Origin: Euryarchaeota archaeon UBA602 | GTDB taxonomy: Archaea; Thermoplasmatota; Poseidoniia; Poseidoniales; Thalassarchaeaceae | Direction: 5' to 3' | Assembly: GCA_002498455.1 (NCBI GenBank) | Contig: DAHO01000045.1 | Span: forward strand, 7,777 to 67,828 | DNA length: 60,052 nucleotides | Part shown: one piece after another, positions 16,074-24,571 of the stretch | Layout: every line of letters starts with the position of its first letter | Numbering within the stretch: the first letter of the stretch is position 1 | Translations under genes and position numbers: made by a program | The notes under the pieces: model-generated | What the model was told of the DNA's origin: nothing | Databases searched by the model: none | The model's input: only the letters and a program-made list of their open reading frames with translations

Positions 16074-17061
16074 CAGCGAGGCGCGGACCGATGCCAATTT
16101 CTGTCGATGCTTCTGCAAAGTCCTTGGCCTTCGGCAGTTTATCTTGAAGGAAGATATCACCATTGGGATATTCCATCTGCCAGAGGTCTGTATATCCACG
16201 ATGTGTAAGGAATAGTGCTGAGACAAAACCTGCTACTTGGCCCTCTTCCTCAGCCTCGTTCAATGTCCAACCTTGGGCAGCAGAGTGTTCAGCGAGTTTT
16301 TCTGCAACCTGGACAAGAGTGACAGGTGCCCCTTCTGGGCTGGCGGCACGAATGGCCTCCCAACAGCGCCGAATGTCGTCTTCAAGGTCCTCCTTGTGCA
16401 TCCGAGTGGTTACATTTGACATCCACTCAGAGACCTCAGCAGCATGCTTGATCCGGCTCTGTTCACGGATTCTGCGTTCCTCCGCCTGCTGATGTGCCCC
16501 CTGTAGGGACATCAGTAATTCTGTGAGTGTTACAGGGCGACCTTCCTCACGCTTGATTCGGCCATCCAATAAATCCGGAAGTGAACCCGTGGTTTGCCCA
16601 GTAATGATTCCAACACTGAAATTGTATTCCTCATCTTCAAACTCTGTCTGCCACCCTTCCATCGCCCAAGGATCGTCTTCCCACTCTTCTTCTGCACGTT
16701 CCGCGCGATCTAGAAGTGTTGAAGCCTGCCCATGCAGGATTTGCCAGGCCATACGAATCAGACGGCCACAAGTGGGAAGGTCGACATTTTCTGCATCCTT
16801 GGTTCGTTCTTTGAATTTCTCAATGAATATGGACAAATCGACATCCCAAGGGTCCAAGGTTGCATCATTGAACATTTGAAACACAAGTGCTACAGAACGA
16901 TCGAAGGGTTCAACCAAACTTTGATGCTCAGCACTCTCCAAGTCTGCAATCTCAACCAACCGATCAATGTAGCGATGTTTGTCCAAGTTCGCATCTTCTT
17001 GCTCTCCGAGAAGCTGCTTGACGATGGTCGCCTGCATATCACGGGTCTCAAGTAGAGACAT
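16051..17061 (-). CDS. scpA: Segregation and condensation protein A (kleisin)
   Basis: Kleisin that bridges the SMC head domains. In the 336-residue protein the N-terminal helical domain contains the kleisin signature (EPFDRSVALVFQMFNDATLDPWDVDLSIFIEKF). A long acidic middle follows (about 130-170), and the C-terminal winged helix is recognisable (VQVAEKLAEHSAAQGWT, FVSALFLTHRGYTDLWQ). It is longer than bacterial ScpA because of an extra N-terminal helix of about 40 residues (QATIVKQLLGEQEDANLDKH). The ATG at 17061 lies six bases after the smc stop; a GTG at 17070 overlaps it. Translational coupling with smc and scpB is likely. Confidence 0.9.
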   Translation of the reverse strand: MSLLETRDMQATIVKQLLGEQEDANLDKHRYIDRLVEIADLESAEHQSLVEPFDRSVALVFQMFNDATLDPWDVDLSIFIEKFKERTKDAENVDLPTCGRLIRMAWQILHGQASTLLDRAERAEEEWEDDPWAMEGWQTEFEDEEYNFSVGIITGQTTGSLPDLLDGRIKREEGRPVTLTELLMSLQGAHQQAEERRIREQSRIKHAAEVSEWMSNVTTRMHKEDLEDDIRRCWEAIRAASPEGAPVTLVQVAEKLAEHSAAQGWTLNEAEEEGQVAGFVSALFLTHRGYTDLWQMEYPNGDIFLQDKLPKAKDFAEASTEIGIGPRLADGGDLGE

Positions 17062-17066
17062 GGTTC

Positions 17067-20000
17067 TCACTCCTGTTCCTCAACTTCAGGAACTTCGGCA
17101 GATGTCTCCAAATCACCTTCATCTTCAGATTCTTCAGCTTCAACCGAAGCATCGACTTGTCGTTGCCATTCATTGCGTTCTTCCATGTCTTCTTTGTCAT
17201 CTGCTGCTCGTTCTGCAAGTGAGGACAGGGTTTGATCGTCACCCGCGTTTTCAATGACATCTCCAGAATCATCCTCGGGGGCGACTGTGACACCATCGAG
17301 AATTGAACCACCCAAACTGGCAGGTGCAGGCAGTTCATCAGGTACTGATTCCATCTTTGATGGGTCAGGTAGATCCTTGGTTAACTCTGCCTTTTTGTTC
17401 AGAGTATCCATTGCAGCCTCAAGTTCAGCCTCAGCGGCTTCTCCAATTTCGAGTGCCTGCTCTCGGTCGAAGTCTGTAATGCGTCGACTACAGCCGTCAC
17501 CTGCATGCGTGATACCAATGTGGTGGTCTGCGAGTTGTAGACTGACCTTACGTAGCGTGACCATGATGAATTGTGCCCGTTGACTTCGCAGGCGGCAAAG
17601 TCTCGCAATGTGTTCTGCGTTGTACGCATCAAGATTTTGATCAACCTCATCGAAGTAGTAGAATGGACTGGGTTCGTAGTCTTGAATGGCGAAAATAAGG
17701 GCGAGGGCTGCCATTGATTTCTCTCCACCAGATAGTAAGCTCAGTTTGCTCTTACTGGATTTTCCACGTGGCTGACACCACATTTCCAATCCACCAGAGA
17801 ATGGGTCTTTCGGATTCTCGAGTCGCAACTCTGCGTTTCCACCATCTGAAAGACGCTGGTAGACCCGCTTGAAATTCTCTGAGACTATCGACAGTACCGT
17901 GGTCAATCTTGACTTACGCTCTCCTTCGAGTTTATCCGTCAATTCGATGAGATCGACACGACGCTTTCGCAAGACATTCGCGTCATCTGCAATGCGGCTT
18001 AAGCGATCCTCGGCTTCATCATACTGCTCTATAGAGAGCATGTTTACGTCGCCTAGATTTGCAATCTTTTTCTCAATATTGCGGACGCCGGACTCTGCAT
18101 CACCAACGCTGGGCAAATCAATATCTTCGGCTAGTGGCTCTAGATTTTGACTGGCCATTTCTTGAGTGAGTTCTTCCAAAAGTCGATGTTTACTTTCGAT
18201 TTCTTGTGACAACTCATCACACCGATTTCGCAGTGACTCTCGCTTTGCACTACTCTGCTCCAAAGCGGCTTTAATTCCAGCACGATCTTCTCTCAGAGAT
18301 TTGGAACGTTCGTTCAACTCACGGTGCTCTTCAGCCACTTGCTCATGAGCCACGCTCACCGTCGACAATTCACCGCTTAGAGATTCAATCTCCTTATTGA
18401 GCTCTTCAATTCGAAGTTGAGCCTTCTCTAGGATGGTTGTTTGTTCAGCAATTCGTCGTTCTATTTCATTGACATTTTGTTGAAGCAACTGAGAATTCGC
18501 ATTTCCGGTAGCCAACTGCCCCTCTGCGTCAATCTTGGCCTTCATCGCGGCTGCACGCAATTCATCACTGGCGCGTAAGCGCTCCGACAAGTGTTCAGGT
18601 GATGAGGAAAGTAGGTTGTCGGATGCGGTTTGTCGTGCTGTGACTGCGACCTCATAGGATTGAGTGGCTTCATTCGCACGATCTTGCACCTTCTTGTGTA
18701 CATTCTTAGCTTCAATCAATTGTGCATTGCAAACTTTGACCTTGTCCTCAGCAGATTCGAAAGCCGTATTCGCTCGCTTCATGTCCTCTTGCCATGCACG
18801 CAATTGAAGGCTGGAATCATCACTGCCGAGTGCATTAAGTCGCTCACGCATACGATGCTGATTTTGTCGTGACTCTGCCAGTGCTGCGTTGACAGTATTG
18901 GAGAGTAATTCCAAACGACTCAACTCAGTTTCGGCCTGTTGAACAGCATTCATTCCCGCAATGTTGCCGCCAAACTGAGGGCGGCGACCACGGACGGCAC
19001 CACCTACCATGGCCCCACTGGCTTCAGTAATGCTGCCATCAAGGGTGACCATTCTGACGCCACCCATGTGGCGTCGAGCCGTACCCATGTCGCGAACAAT
19101 TAGCGTATCCCGAACGGCATGCTTGACCGCGGATTCGATAGACTCATCATAGTCCAACAAGTCGAAAGCAAAACCAACCACTCCATCCTGTCGTGCAGTC
19201 ATGACGGCCTTTCCACCGGGTCTCCGCACGGTTAGTTTGTTCAGTGGTAGGAAAGTAGCTCGGCCTGCACGGTTGTCACGCAACCACTTGATACAAGATG
19301 CTGCAGTCTCATCATCTCGAACGATGATGCTGTTCATCCCACCTCCAAGGGCGAAAGCCAGGGCTTCTTCGTGTTCACCATCTTTTGGAGCACACAATTG
19401 ACCCAATGGACCCAAGATTCCAGATACTTCACCTGAGTCTTTCAGTGACATCACAGATGCAACTGCTTGAGCTAAACCCGCCTTGGAACCCGATCTGTTT
19501 TCCATCTCACCTTGGGCCCGAGCAAGAGAGCGTTCTGCTTCGCGGACTTTCCGTTCGATGCCTTCGAACTCATCCATGAGGCTGCGCTCTTCGCGTTGGA
19601 GACGGGTGATTTCCTCTGCCAACTCAGTCCGATCAGTCTTTTCCTCACCGGATTGGAGATCTTCACCGACCAATTGGAGATCGTCCCTGTTCAAACGGGC
19701 ATCTGAAAGGGCTTCTTCAAGTTCAGCAAGTCGTTCTTCAGTCATGGTGACTTGATTCAATGCTCGATCTGCTTCAAGGGCAGCAGCGACACGTGATTCG
19801 TCGGCTTTAGTCACTGCTTCAGTGGCTTTGCCAAAGGCTCGGTTCAAATCATGAGTAGCACGATCTCCACCTGCAATGGCCTCTCTTGCAGCTTTTTCTT
19901 CTGCTTCTGCTGATTCCATGTCTTGATCTGCTTTGACAAGTGCTTGTTTAGCATGTTCCAAACTTCGTTGATGCGCCTCAAGCGCTTCTTGGGCATTGGA

Positions 20001-21026
20001 TTGCTCGCTCTTTAGGACCTGAATTTCATCTTCGGCTTCTTCGATGGTCGACTCGGAGTCGGAAATACGATCTTTTCGGGTTTCAACATCGACCTGTAAT
20101 TTCCTTAGGCGCTCCCCGAGTGCCTTGCCGTCGTCACCGAGTACCGAATTCAATTGACGCTCTATATCGGCAATTTCGTCATCTAACTCGAGTAATTCTT
20201 CACTGGTTTCACGAATGGATGTGGACAACTCCTCGATTCTTGTCAAGTACCCTGCCCGTTCATCGGCAATCATCTGAATATCATTCAAACGCGAACGGTG
20301 ACGAGCATGAATTGCTGTGATTCTTGCATTTTCCAAAGCATCGGCCAAATTTCGATACTTCATCGCCTGCTCTCTCTCTTTACTGAGGGTTTTGAGACGT
20401 GTTTTGAGTTCATCTTCGAGTAATGCGATTCTTTCAAGATATTCTTCAGCCTTCTTTCGTTGGCGATCTGCTCGCTTGATTTCATCATCATATGCGGTTA
20501 CACCTGCAACGTCGTCCAACACCTTTCGACGTTCACGACTGGACATGGTCGCAAGGTGCGTTACGTCACCCTGTAGGACAATGTTGTATCCATCGCCACG
20601 AGCGCCCGCCTCTGTCAGGATTCTGCGGAATTCTGAACTCGTTGATGAACGCTCATTGAGATAATATGCGGTAACTGAGTCGTTTTTCCGATTCAGTTTC
20701 ACTGTCCGGGTGAATCGGACCTCATCTGCATCGACTCTCAATCTGCGTTGCCCATCATCGCCTTTTGGATTGTCAAATACCAATGTAGCTGTGCAAGAAC
20801 GGGCGGGTTTGTCCTTCTTCCCTCCATTGAAAATTAGATCTTTGACGTTCTGAGCCCGTAGGCTCTTTGCACTCCGTGGTCCAAGAACGAATTGTATGGC
20901 GTCACCACAGTTGCTTTTCCCACTACCATTGGGACCAGTAATTGCCGTAAAACCCTCTTGGTATGGGATGACAACCTCCCCTTTGAACGACTTGAAATTC
21001 TCCAATTCTATCGCTTTTAGAAACAT
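17067..21026 (-). CDS. smc: Chromosome segregation ATPase SMC
   Basis: Condensin ATPase that extrudes and holds DNA loops. Residues 1-170 form the N-terminal head with Walker A GPNGSGKSN (31-39). Long heptad coiled coils flank a central hinge (LCAPKDGEHEEALAFALGGGMNSI to ITEASGAMVGGAVRGRR). The C-terminal head has the ABC signature LSLLSGGEKS and Walker B YYFDEVDQNLD. The protein has 1319 residues, about 130 more than usual, because of an acidic low-complexity tail beginning after DFDREQALEIGE. ATG 21026 gives the family start MFLKAIELENFKSF; the ORF upstream to 21107 crosses the promoter. Confidence 0.97.
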   Translation of the reverse strand: MFLKAIELENFKSFKGEVVIPYQEGFTAITGPNGSGKSNCGDAIQFVLGPRSAKSLRAQNVKDLIFNGGKKDKPARSCTATLVFDNPKGDDGQRRLRVDADEVRFTRTVKLNRKNDSVTAYYLNERSSTSSEFRRILTEAGARGDGYNIVLQGDVTHLATMSSRERRKVLDDVAGVTAYDDEIKRADRQRKKAEEYLERIALLEDELKTRLKTLSKEREQAMKYRNLADALENARITAIHARHRSRLNDIQMIADERAGYLTRIEELSTSIRETSEELLELDDEIADIERQLNSVLGDDGKALGERLRKLQVDVETRKDRISDSESTIEEAEDEIQVLKSEQSNAQEALEAHQRSLEHAKQALVKADQDMESAEAEEKAAREAIAGGDRATHDLNRAFGKATEAVTKADESRVAAALEADRALNQVTMTEERLAELEEALSDARLNRDDLQLVGEDLQSGEEKTDRTELAEEITRLQREERSLMDEFEGIERKVREAERSLARAQGEMENRSGSKAGLAQAVASVMSLKDSGEVSGILGPLGQLCAPKDGEHEEALAFALGGGMNSIIVRDDETAASCIKWLRDNRAGRATFLPLNKLTVRRPGGKAVMTARQDGVVGFAFDLLDYDESIESAVKHAVRDTLIVRDMGTARRHMGGVRMVTLDGSITEASGAMVGGAVRGRRPQFGGNIAGMNAVQQAETELSRLELLSNTVNAALAESRQNQHRMRERLNALGSDDSSLQLRAWQEDMKRANTAFESAEDKVKVCNAQLIEAKNVHKKVQDRANEATQSYEVAVTARQTASDNLLSSSPEHLSERLRASDELRAAAMKAKIDAEGQLATGNANSQLLQQNVNEIERRIAEQTTILEKAQLRIEELNKEIESLSGELSTVSVAHEQVAEEHRELNERSKSLREDRAGIKAALEQSSAKRESLRNRCDELSQEIESKHRLLEELTQEMASQNLEPLAEDIDLPSVGDAESGVRNIEKKIANLGDVNMLSIEQYDEAEDRLSRIADDANVLRKRRVDLIELTDKLEGERKSRLTTVLSIVSENFKRVYQRLSDGGNAELRLENPKDPFSGGLEMWCQPRGKSSKSKLSLLSGGEKSMAALALIFAIQDYEPSPFYYFDEVDQNLDAYNAEHIARLCRLRSQRAQFIMVTLRKVSLQLADHHIGITHAGDGCSRRITDFDREQALEIGEAAEAELEAAMDTLNKKAELTKDLPDPSKMESVPDELPAPASLGGSILDGVTVAPEDDSGDVIENAGDDQTLSSLAERAADDKEDMEERNEWQRQVDASVEAEESEDEGDLETSAEVPEVEEQE

Positions 21027-21085
21027 ATTATTCCCCCAATTTGTATCCCAAGGACACACGCCGGCTAGCGTCGATGTTTCAACGA

Positions 21086-21113
21086 CTATAAACAACACGC
21101 CTCGCATACGCGA
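21086..21113 (-). promoter_or_regulatory. Probable smc promoter
   Basis: On the minus strand TTTATAG (21092-21086) is a good TATA box about 60 bases before the smc ATG. The short inverted repeat TCGC-ATAC-GCGA (21102-21113) lies ten bases upstream of it, in the palindrome-then-TATA arrangement seen at several other genes here. Confidence 0.5.
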
Positions 21114-21160
21114 AGAAAGAGTGATTTTTACCGACAGAATGGGGCGCCATCAGACTGTTT

Positions 21161-21934
21161 TCATCCCAGAGAGCCGGTATTACCGCATTGCCCACAACCT
21201 TCACCGTTGCAATAGTGACAGGTGCGACCTAAACTTCCACCCCAATCATCACCAGTACTGACCTGGAAAGGGTCCTCAAATGCATCAAGCATTAGTGCCC
21301 GCCGAAGTTGTCCGACTGAGAAGTCGCCAGGGAGGTGACGCTCAGCAGGACCCAAAAATCGTCGAGTGCCCGAATCTGATATTGCACGTGAGCCGGAGCG
21401 TTGACCCCGCCGACGCATGGAGCCCCCCACCAAAGAAATGATCAATGCGATTGTAAGCAAAATGAGTGAGACTCCATTTGGGAACGGGAAGCCGAGAATT
21501 TCTCCGGCGTCCATGGGTTGTCCATTGTCCGTCAACATCCCAAAGAAATCTGCAATTCCAACTAGGGCGACGAGAAGGCCAATCCGTTGCAAGTTACGCC
21601 CCTGGCGTTCCGCTCGACTCTTGCGTCGGTTTGAAGCGAACAGTGCCCGCAATGCCCTCCATGATAGCAAGGCACCTGTTGTGAGAAGAATGGCATCGAT
21701 GGGCTCCCATGTTCCAAGAGGTTGGAGACAATCTGAAATCCCAACTGCATTGATGTCTGCACGTATGGTTGCTTCACTGCATGACCCACTAAACACCATT
21801 GTCAGGACCAATTTATGCATCTCGCCGCTACCCATTTGGTAAAATCCAATGTGTAAATTCCACAACGTCAGTACGGAGAGAAGCAGGCCGACCGCAAGTT
21901 TTGCCACATGCATGGTTCGACCCATTGATATCAT
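21161..21934 (-). CDS. Four-helix membrane protein with C-terminal CxxC-type zinc motif
   Basis: Not recognised as a named family. The 257-residue protein has four hydrophobic helices (about 8-30, 75-95, 115-135, 155-178). An Arg-rich cytoplasmic part follows, ending in CHYCNGEGCGQCGNTG, which resembles the CxxCxGxG knuckles of DnaJ-type or rubredoxin-like zinc ribbons. The ORF extends in frame to 22183, but that overlaps nadB and lacks any membrane character, so ATG 21934 is chosen; ATG 21925 or 21913 are alternatives. It is divergent from nadB. A role as a membrane-linked chaperone or redox adaptor would be guesswork. Confidence 0.65.
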   Translation of the reverse strand: MISMGRTMHVAKLAVGLLLSVLTLWNLHIGFYQMGSGEMHKLVLTMVFSGSCSEATIRADINAVGISDCLQPLGTWEPIDAILLTTGALLSWRALRALFASNRRKSRAERQGRNLQRIGLLVALVGIADFFGMLTDNGQPMDAGEILGFPFPNGVSLILLTIALIISLVGGSMRRRGQRSGSRAISDSGTRRFLGPAERHLPGDFSVGQLRRALMLDAFEDPFQVSTGDDWGGSLGRTCHYCNGEGCGQCGNTGSLG

Positions 21935-22031
21935 TGTATACCGGGCGAGTATTATGACTATCGCCGGGTGCCCCCGGGAAGGACAACGTTGAATGCAAGA
22001 ATGCTGACCACGGAGTACGGGAGATGAGTTT

Positions 22032-23615
22032 GTGGCAGATGTGGTTGTCATCGGTTCAGGCATTGCCGGTTTATTCGTCGCCACTCGCTGCGCTCGTGCA
22101 GGACTTGACACCATGGTCGTGACCAAGAAAAATCTCTCCGACTCATCGACGAACTGGGCCCAAGGGGGCATCGCTGCGGCCATGGAGAATCACGATTTGC
22201 AGTCACATATTGACGACACCATTCGGGCTGGCTGTGGACTCAGCAACCCGGAAATCGTTGAGATGGTGGTCCGAGAATCCGCCCAACGGATTGAGGATTT
22301 GATCACATCGGGTGTACAATTTGATACGGACGAAAGTGGATTTGATCTGGCCATGGAAGGTGGCCATTCCAATCGGAGAATTCTGCATGCCAAGGATGCA
22401 ACGGGGGCTGAAATCGAACGAGCATTGATTGTTGAAGCAAAAGCATCGGACAATCTTGAATTGCTAGAAGACCACATGGCAGTCGATTTGATTCTTCAGG
22501 ATAAGTCTGCTGAAATCAAAGAAATCTCAGGGATTTGGGTCCTTTCTCCTAATGGAGAAGTTCAGACGATTCCAACTAGAGCCATCATCATCGCTACCGG
22601 AGGAGCAGGACACATCTACAGGCAGACTACGAATCCATCGGTCGCCACAGGAGATGGAATCGCCATGGCCCATCGAGCGGGTGCCTTGGTTCGAGATTTG
22701 GAATTTGTACAGTTCCACCCAACCGCTCTCGCAATGATGGGAGAGAGGCCCTTTCTGATTACGGAGGCATTGCGCGGTCATGGAGCTGTGCTGATGAACA
22801 ATGAGAACCTGCAAGATTGGAAGCTCAAAGGTGGCGACCCCGCTTCATTCTCGTTCATGCTCAACTACGATTCAAGAGGGTCATTGGCCACAAGAGACAT
22901 TGTTGCAAGAGCTGCGGATCAAGAAATGAAACGTACAGGAGACAATTGTGTCTGGTTGGTCACTTCACACCTCAAAAGTATCGACCTCAAGCAAAGATTC
23001 CCAACCATCCAATCACGGCTGGATAAGCACGGATTGGAATTGGGTGTTGAGCCCTTGCCGGTTGCCCCTGCTGCCCACTACATGGTGGGTGGAATTTCTG
23101 TCGACAAAAACGGCTTAGCACAACAGTGTCCATCTTGTTCAAATCCACTGCCCTTCCGGGGTCTATATGCGATTGGAGAAGTCGCATGTACGGGATTGCA
23201 TGGAGCCAATCGACTGGCATCAAATAGTCTGTTGGAAGCCGTCGTTTTCTCGAACAGATGTGCCGAGCACGTCATTGCAAACCTGAAACCCGAATCGAAT
23301 GAAGAATTACCGATATGGAGGGCCGATGGTTTGTCGAATTTGGTTGAACATTCCCCTCTACGAAGTGACCGTATTGCTCTGCAATCAACCATGACTGATG
23401 ATGTGGGCTTAGTCAAACGAAACGTACGCCTACAGCGAGCTCAAAGAAGATTGGAATTTTTACGACAAGAAGTTGATCATATTTGGAGGGGGAGTTTGCC
23501 CACGCGGGAAGTCATTGAGTTGCGAAACATGATTCACGTCTCGAGGTTGGTAACTGCAGCTGCAATCGGACGCAAAACCAATGTTGGACTCCACCACAAT
23601 CTTGACCACGATTAG
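22032..23615 (+). CDS. nadB: L-aspartate oxidase (NAD biosynthesis)
   Basis: FAD enzyme that oxidises L-aspartate to iminoaspartate, the first step of de novo NAD synthesis. It has 527 residues. The Rossmann motif VIGSGIAGLFVATRCARAG is at the N-terminus. The flavoprotein-family signatures follow: SSTNWAQGGIAAAM, the ATGGAGHIYRQTTNP loop, PTALAM, AAHYMVGGI and GLHGANRLASNSLLEA. The C-terminal helical domain is present (RAQRRLEFLRQEVDHIW). The start is GTG 22032 directly before ADVVVIG. NadA and NadC are not in the window. It overlaps panE by four bases at the convergent ends. Archaeal de novo NAD synthesis more often uses aspartate dehydrogenase, so this is one of two known routes. Confidence 0.94.
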   Translation: MADVVVIGSGIAGLFVATRCARAGLDTMVVTKKNLSDSSTNWAQGGIAAAMENHDLQSHIDDTIRAGCGLSNPEIVEMVVRESAQRIEDLITSGVQFDTDESGFDLAMEGGHSNRRILHAKDATGAEIERALIVEAKASDNLELLEDHMAVDLILQDKSAEIKEISGIWVLSPNGEVQTIPTRAIIIATGGAGHIYRQTTNPSVATGDGIAMAHRAGALVRDLEFVQFHPTALAMMGERPFLITEALRGHGAVLMNNENLQDWKLKGGDPASFSFMLNYDSRGSLATRDIVARAADQEMKRTGDNCVWLVTSHLKSIDLKQRFPTIQSRLDKHGLELGVEPLPVAPAAHYMVGGISVDKNGLAQQCPSCSNPLPFRGLYAIGEVACTGLHGANRLASNSLLEAVVFSNRCAEHVIANLKPESNEELPIWRADGLSNLVEHSPLRSDRIALQSTMTDDVGLVKRNVRLQRAQRRLEFLRQEVDHIWRGSLPTREVIELRNMIHVSRLVTAAAIGRKTNVGLHHNLDHD

Positions 23616-24571
23616 CTGCGTGTACTTTGCTCAATTCCCTTAACTAGAGCATGCAAAGTTTGGTTTCGAGGCGTGGGTATGCCGAGTGATTCCCCTCGCT
23701 TCACAACCTCACCACAAATCGAATCAATCTCGGTTTGCCGTCCTGCCATAATGTCTTGCAACATACTGACTCTGTTGTCTGCTGTGGCTCGACAAAGATC
23801 TTCCAGTCCTTGTGCAAGATCGAAATCACTGAGATCTATGCCCTCAGCGGTCGCGATTCTCGCTGCCTCTTCCATGGCTGCCAAACCAGTTTCAAAGAGT
23901 TCAGGGTGGAACAACATCTCACCATTCAATATTCCTGAAATTGCACAAACAGGGTTAATCGCGACATTGAGCAGAAGTTTTGTCCAAATCGTTTTGGCAA
24001 TATCTTCGCTCCAAATCGGTTGTAAACCTGCCTCATCTAATGCCGAGATAAAACTGTCAACACGGGGTTCAACCGGTTCTAAGTCACTGTTGATAAATGC
24101 CCCTAGTTTGATTGTACCACGACTGGTCCACTTCACCTCACCGGGGCCAATCCGAATCGCTCCATGTGTGGTAGATGCCCCCAAAACACGGTGTTTCCCG
24201 ATGAAATTGGCCAATTTTTCCATGTGTCCTATTCCATTAGAAAGACATAGGCCGATTCCATTGAGAGACAGTACCGAATCGGCAATCTTGCATAGATTTG
24301 GCAAATCGTAACTCTTCCCACACAGGATGGCATAATCCGCCCAACCTTGGATTTCTACCGGGATTTCAGTTTGATTGGTATCGAATACAGTCCATCGATC
24401 GGGAGCAAGCGCAATGGTACGACCATCCGGGGTATCCAGCAGTAATCCCACCGCATCGAGCGCTTGGGCAGTTTCCCCCCGCGCACAGAGCAAGACTTCG
24501 CAACCCGAACGAGCCAACCGAGATGCAATGAGCCCTCCAATAGAACCCACACCGAGAACGGCGACTCGCAT
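23612..24571 (-). CDS. panE: 2-dehydropantoate 2-reductase (ketopantoate reductase)
   Basis: NADPH-dependent reductase that makes pantoate for coenzyme A. The 319-residue protein begins MRVAVLGVGSIGGLIASRLA with the GxGxxG nucleotide motif. It continues with TWTKLLLN-type catalytic Lys context (DIAKTIWTKLLLNVAINPV) and ends in the family dimer region with E and S contacts (DSICGEVVKRGESLGIPTPRNQTLHALV). ATG 24571 is the family start and overlaps the last base of the upstream S2P-like gene's stop; an extra seven-codon start at 24592 is unlikely. Archaeal CoA synthesis commonly includes this step. Confidence 0.93.
   Translation of the reverse strand: MRVAVLGVGSIGGLIASRLARSGCEVLLCARGETAQALDAVGLLLDTPDGRTIALAPDRWTVFDTNQTEIPVEIQGWADYAILCGKSYDLPNLCKIADSVLSLNGIGLCLSNGIGHMEKLANFIGKHRVLGASTTHGAIRIGPGEVKWTSRGTIKLGAFINSDLEPVEPRVDSFISALDEAGLQPIWSEDIAKTIWTKLLLNVAINPVCAISGILNGEMLFHPELFETGLAAMEEAARIATAEGIDLSDFDLAQGLEDLCRATADNRVSMLQDIMAGRQTEIDSICGEVVKRGESLGIPTPRNQTLHALVKGIEQSTRS

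Noticed and set aside
21935..22183. N-terminal extension of the membrane protein at 21161 into nadB
   Set aside because: The extension overlaps the confident nadB start on the other strand and is not protein-like; a normal start exists at 21934.
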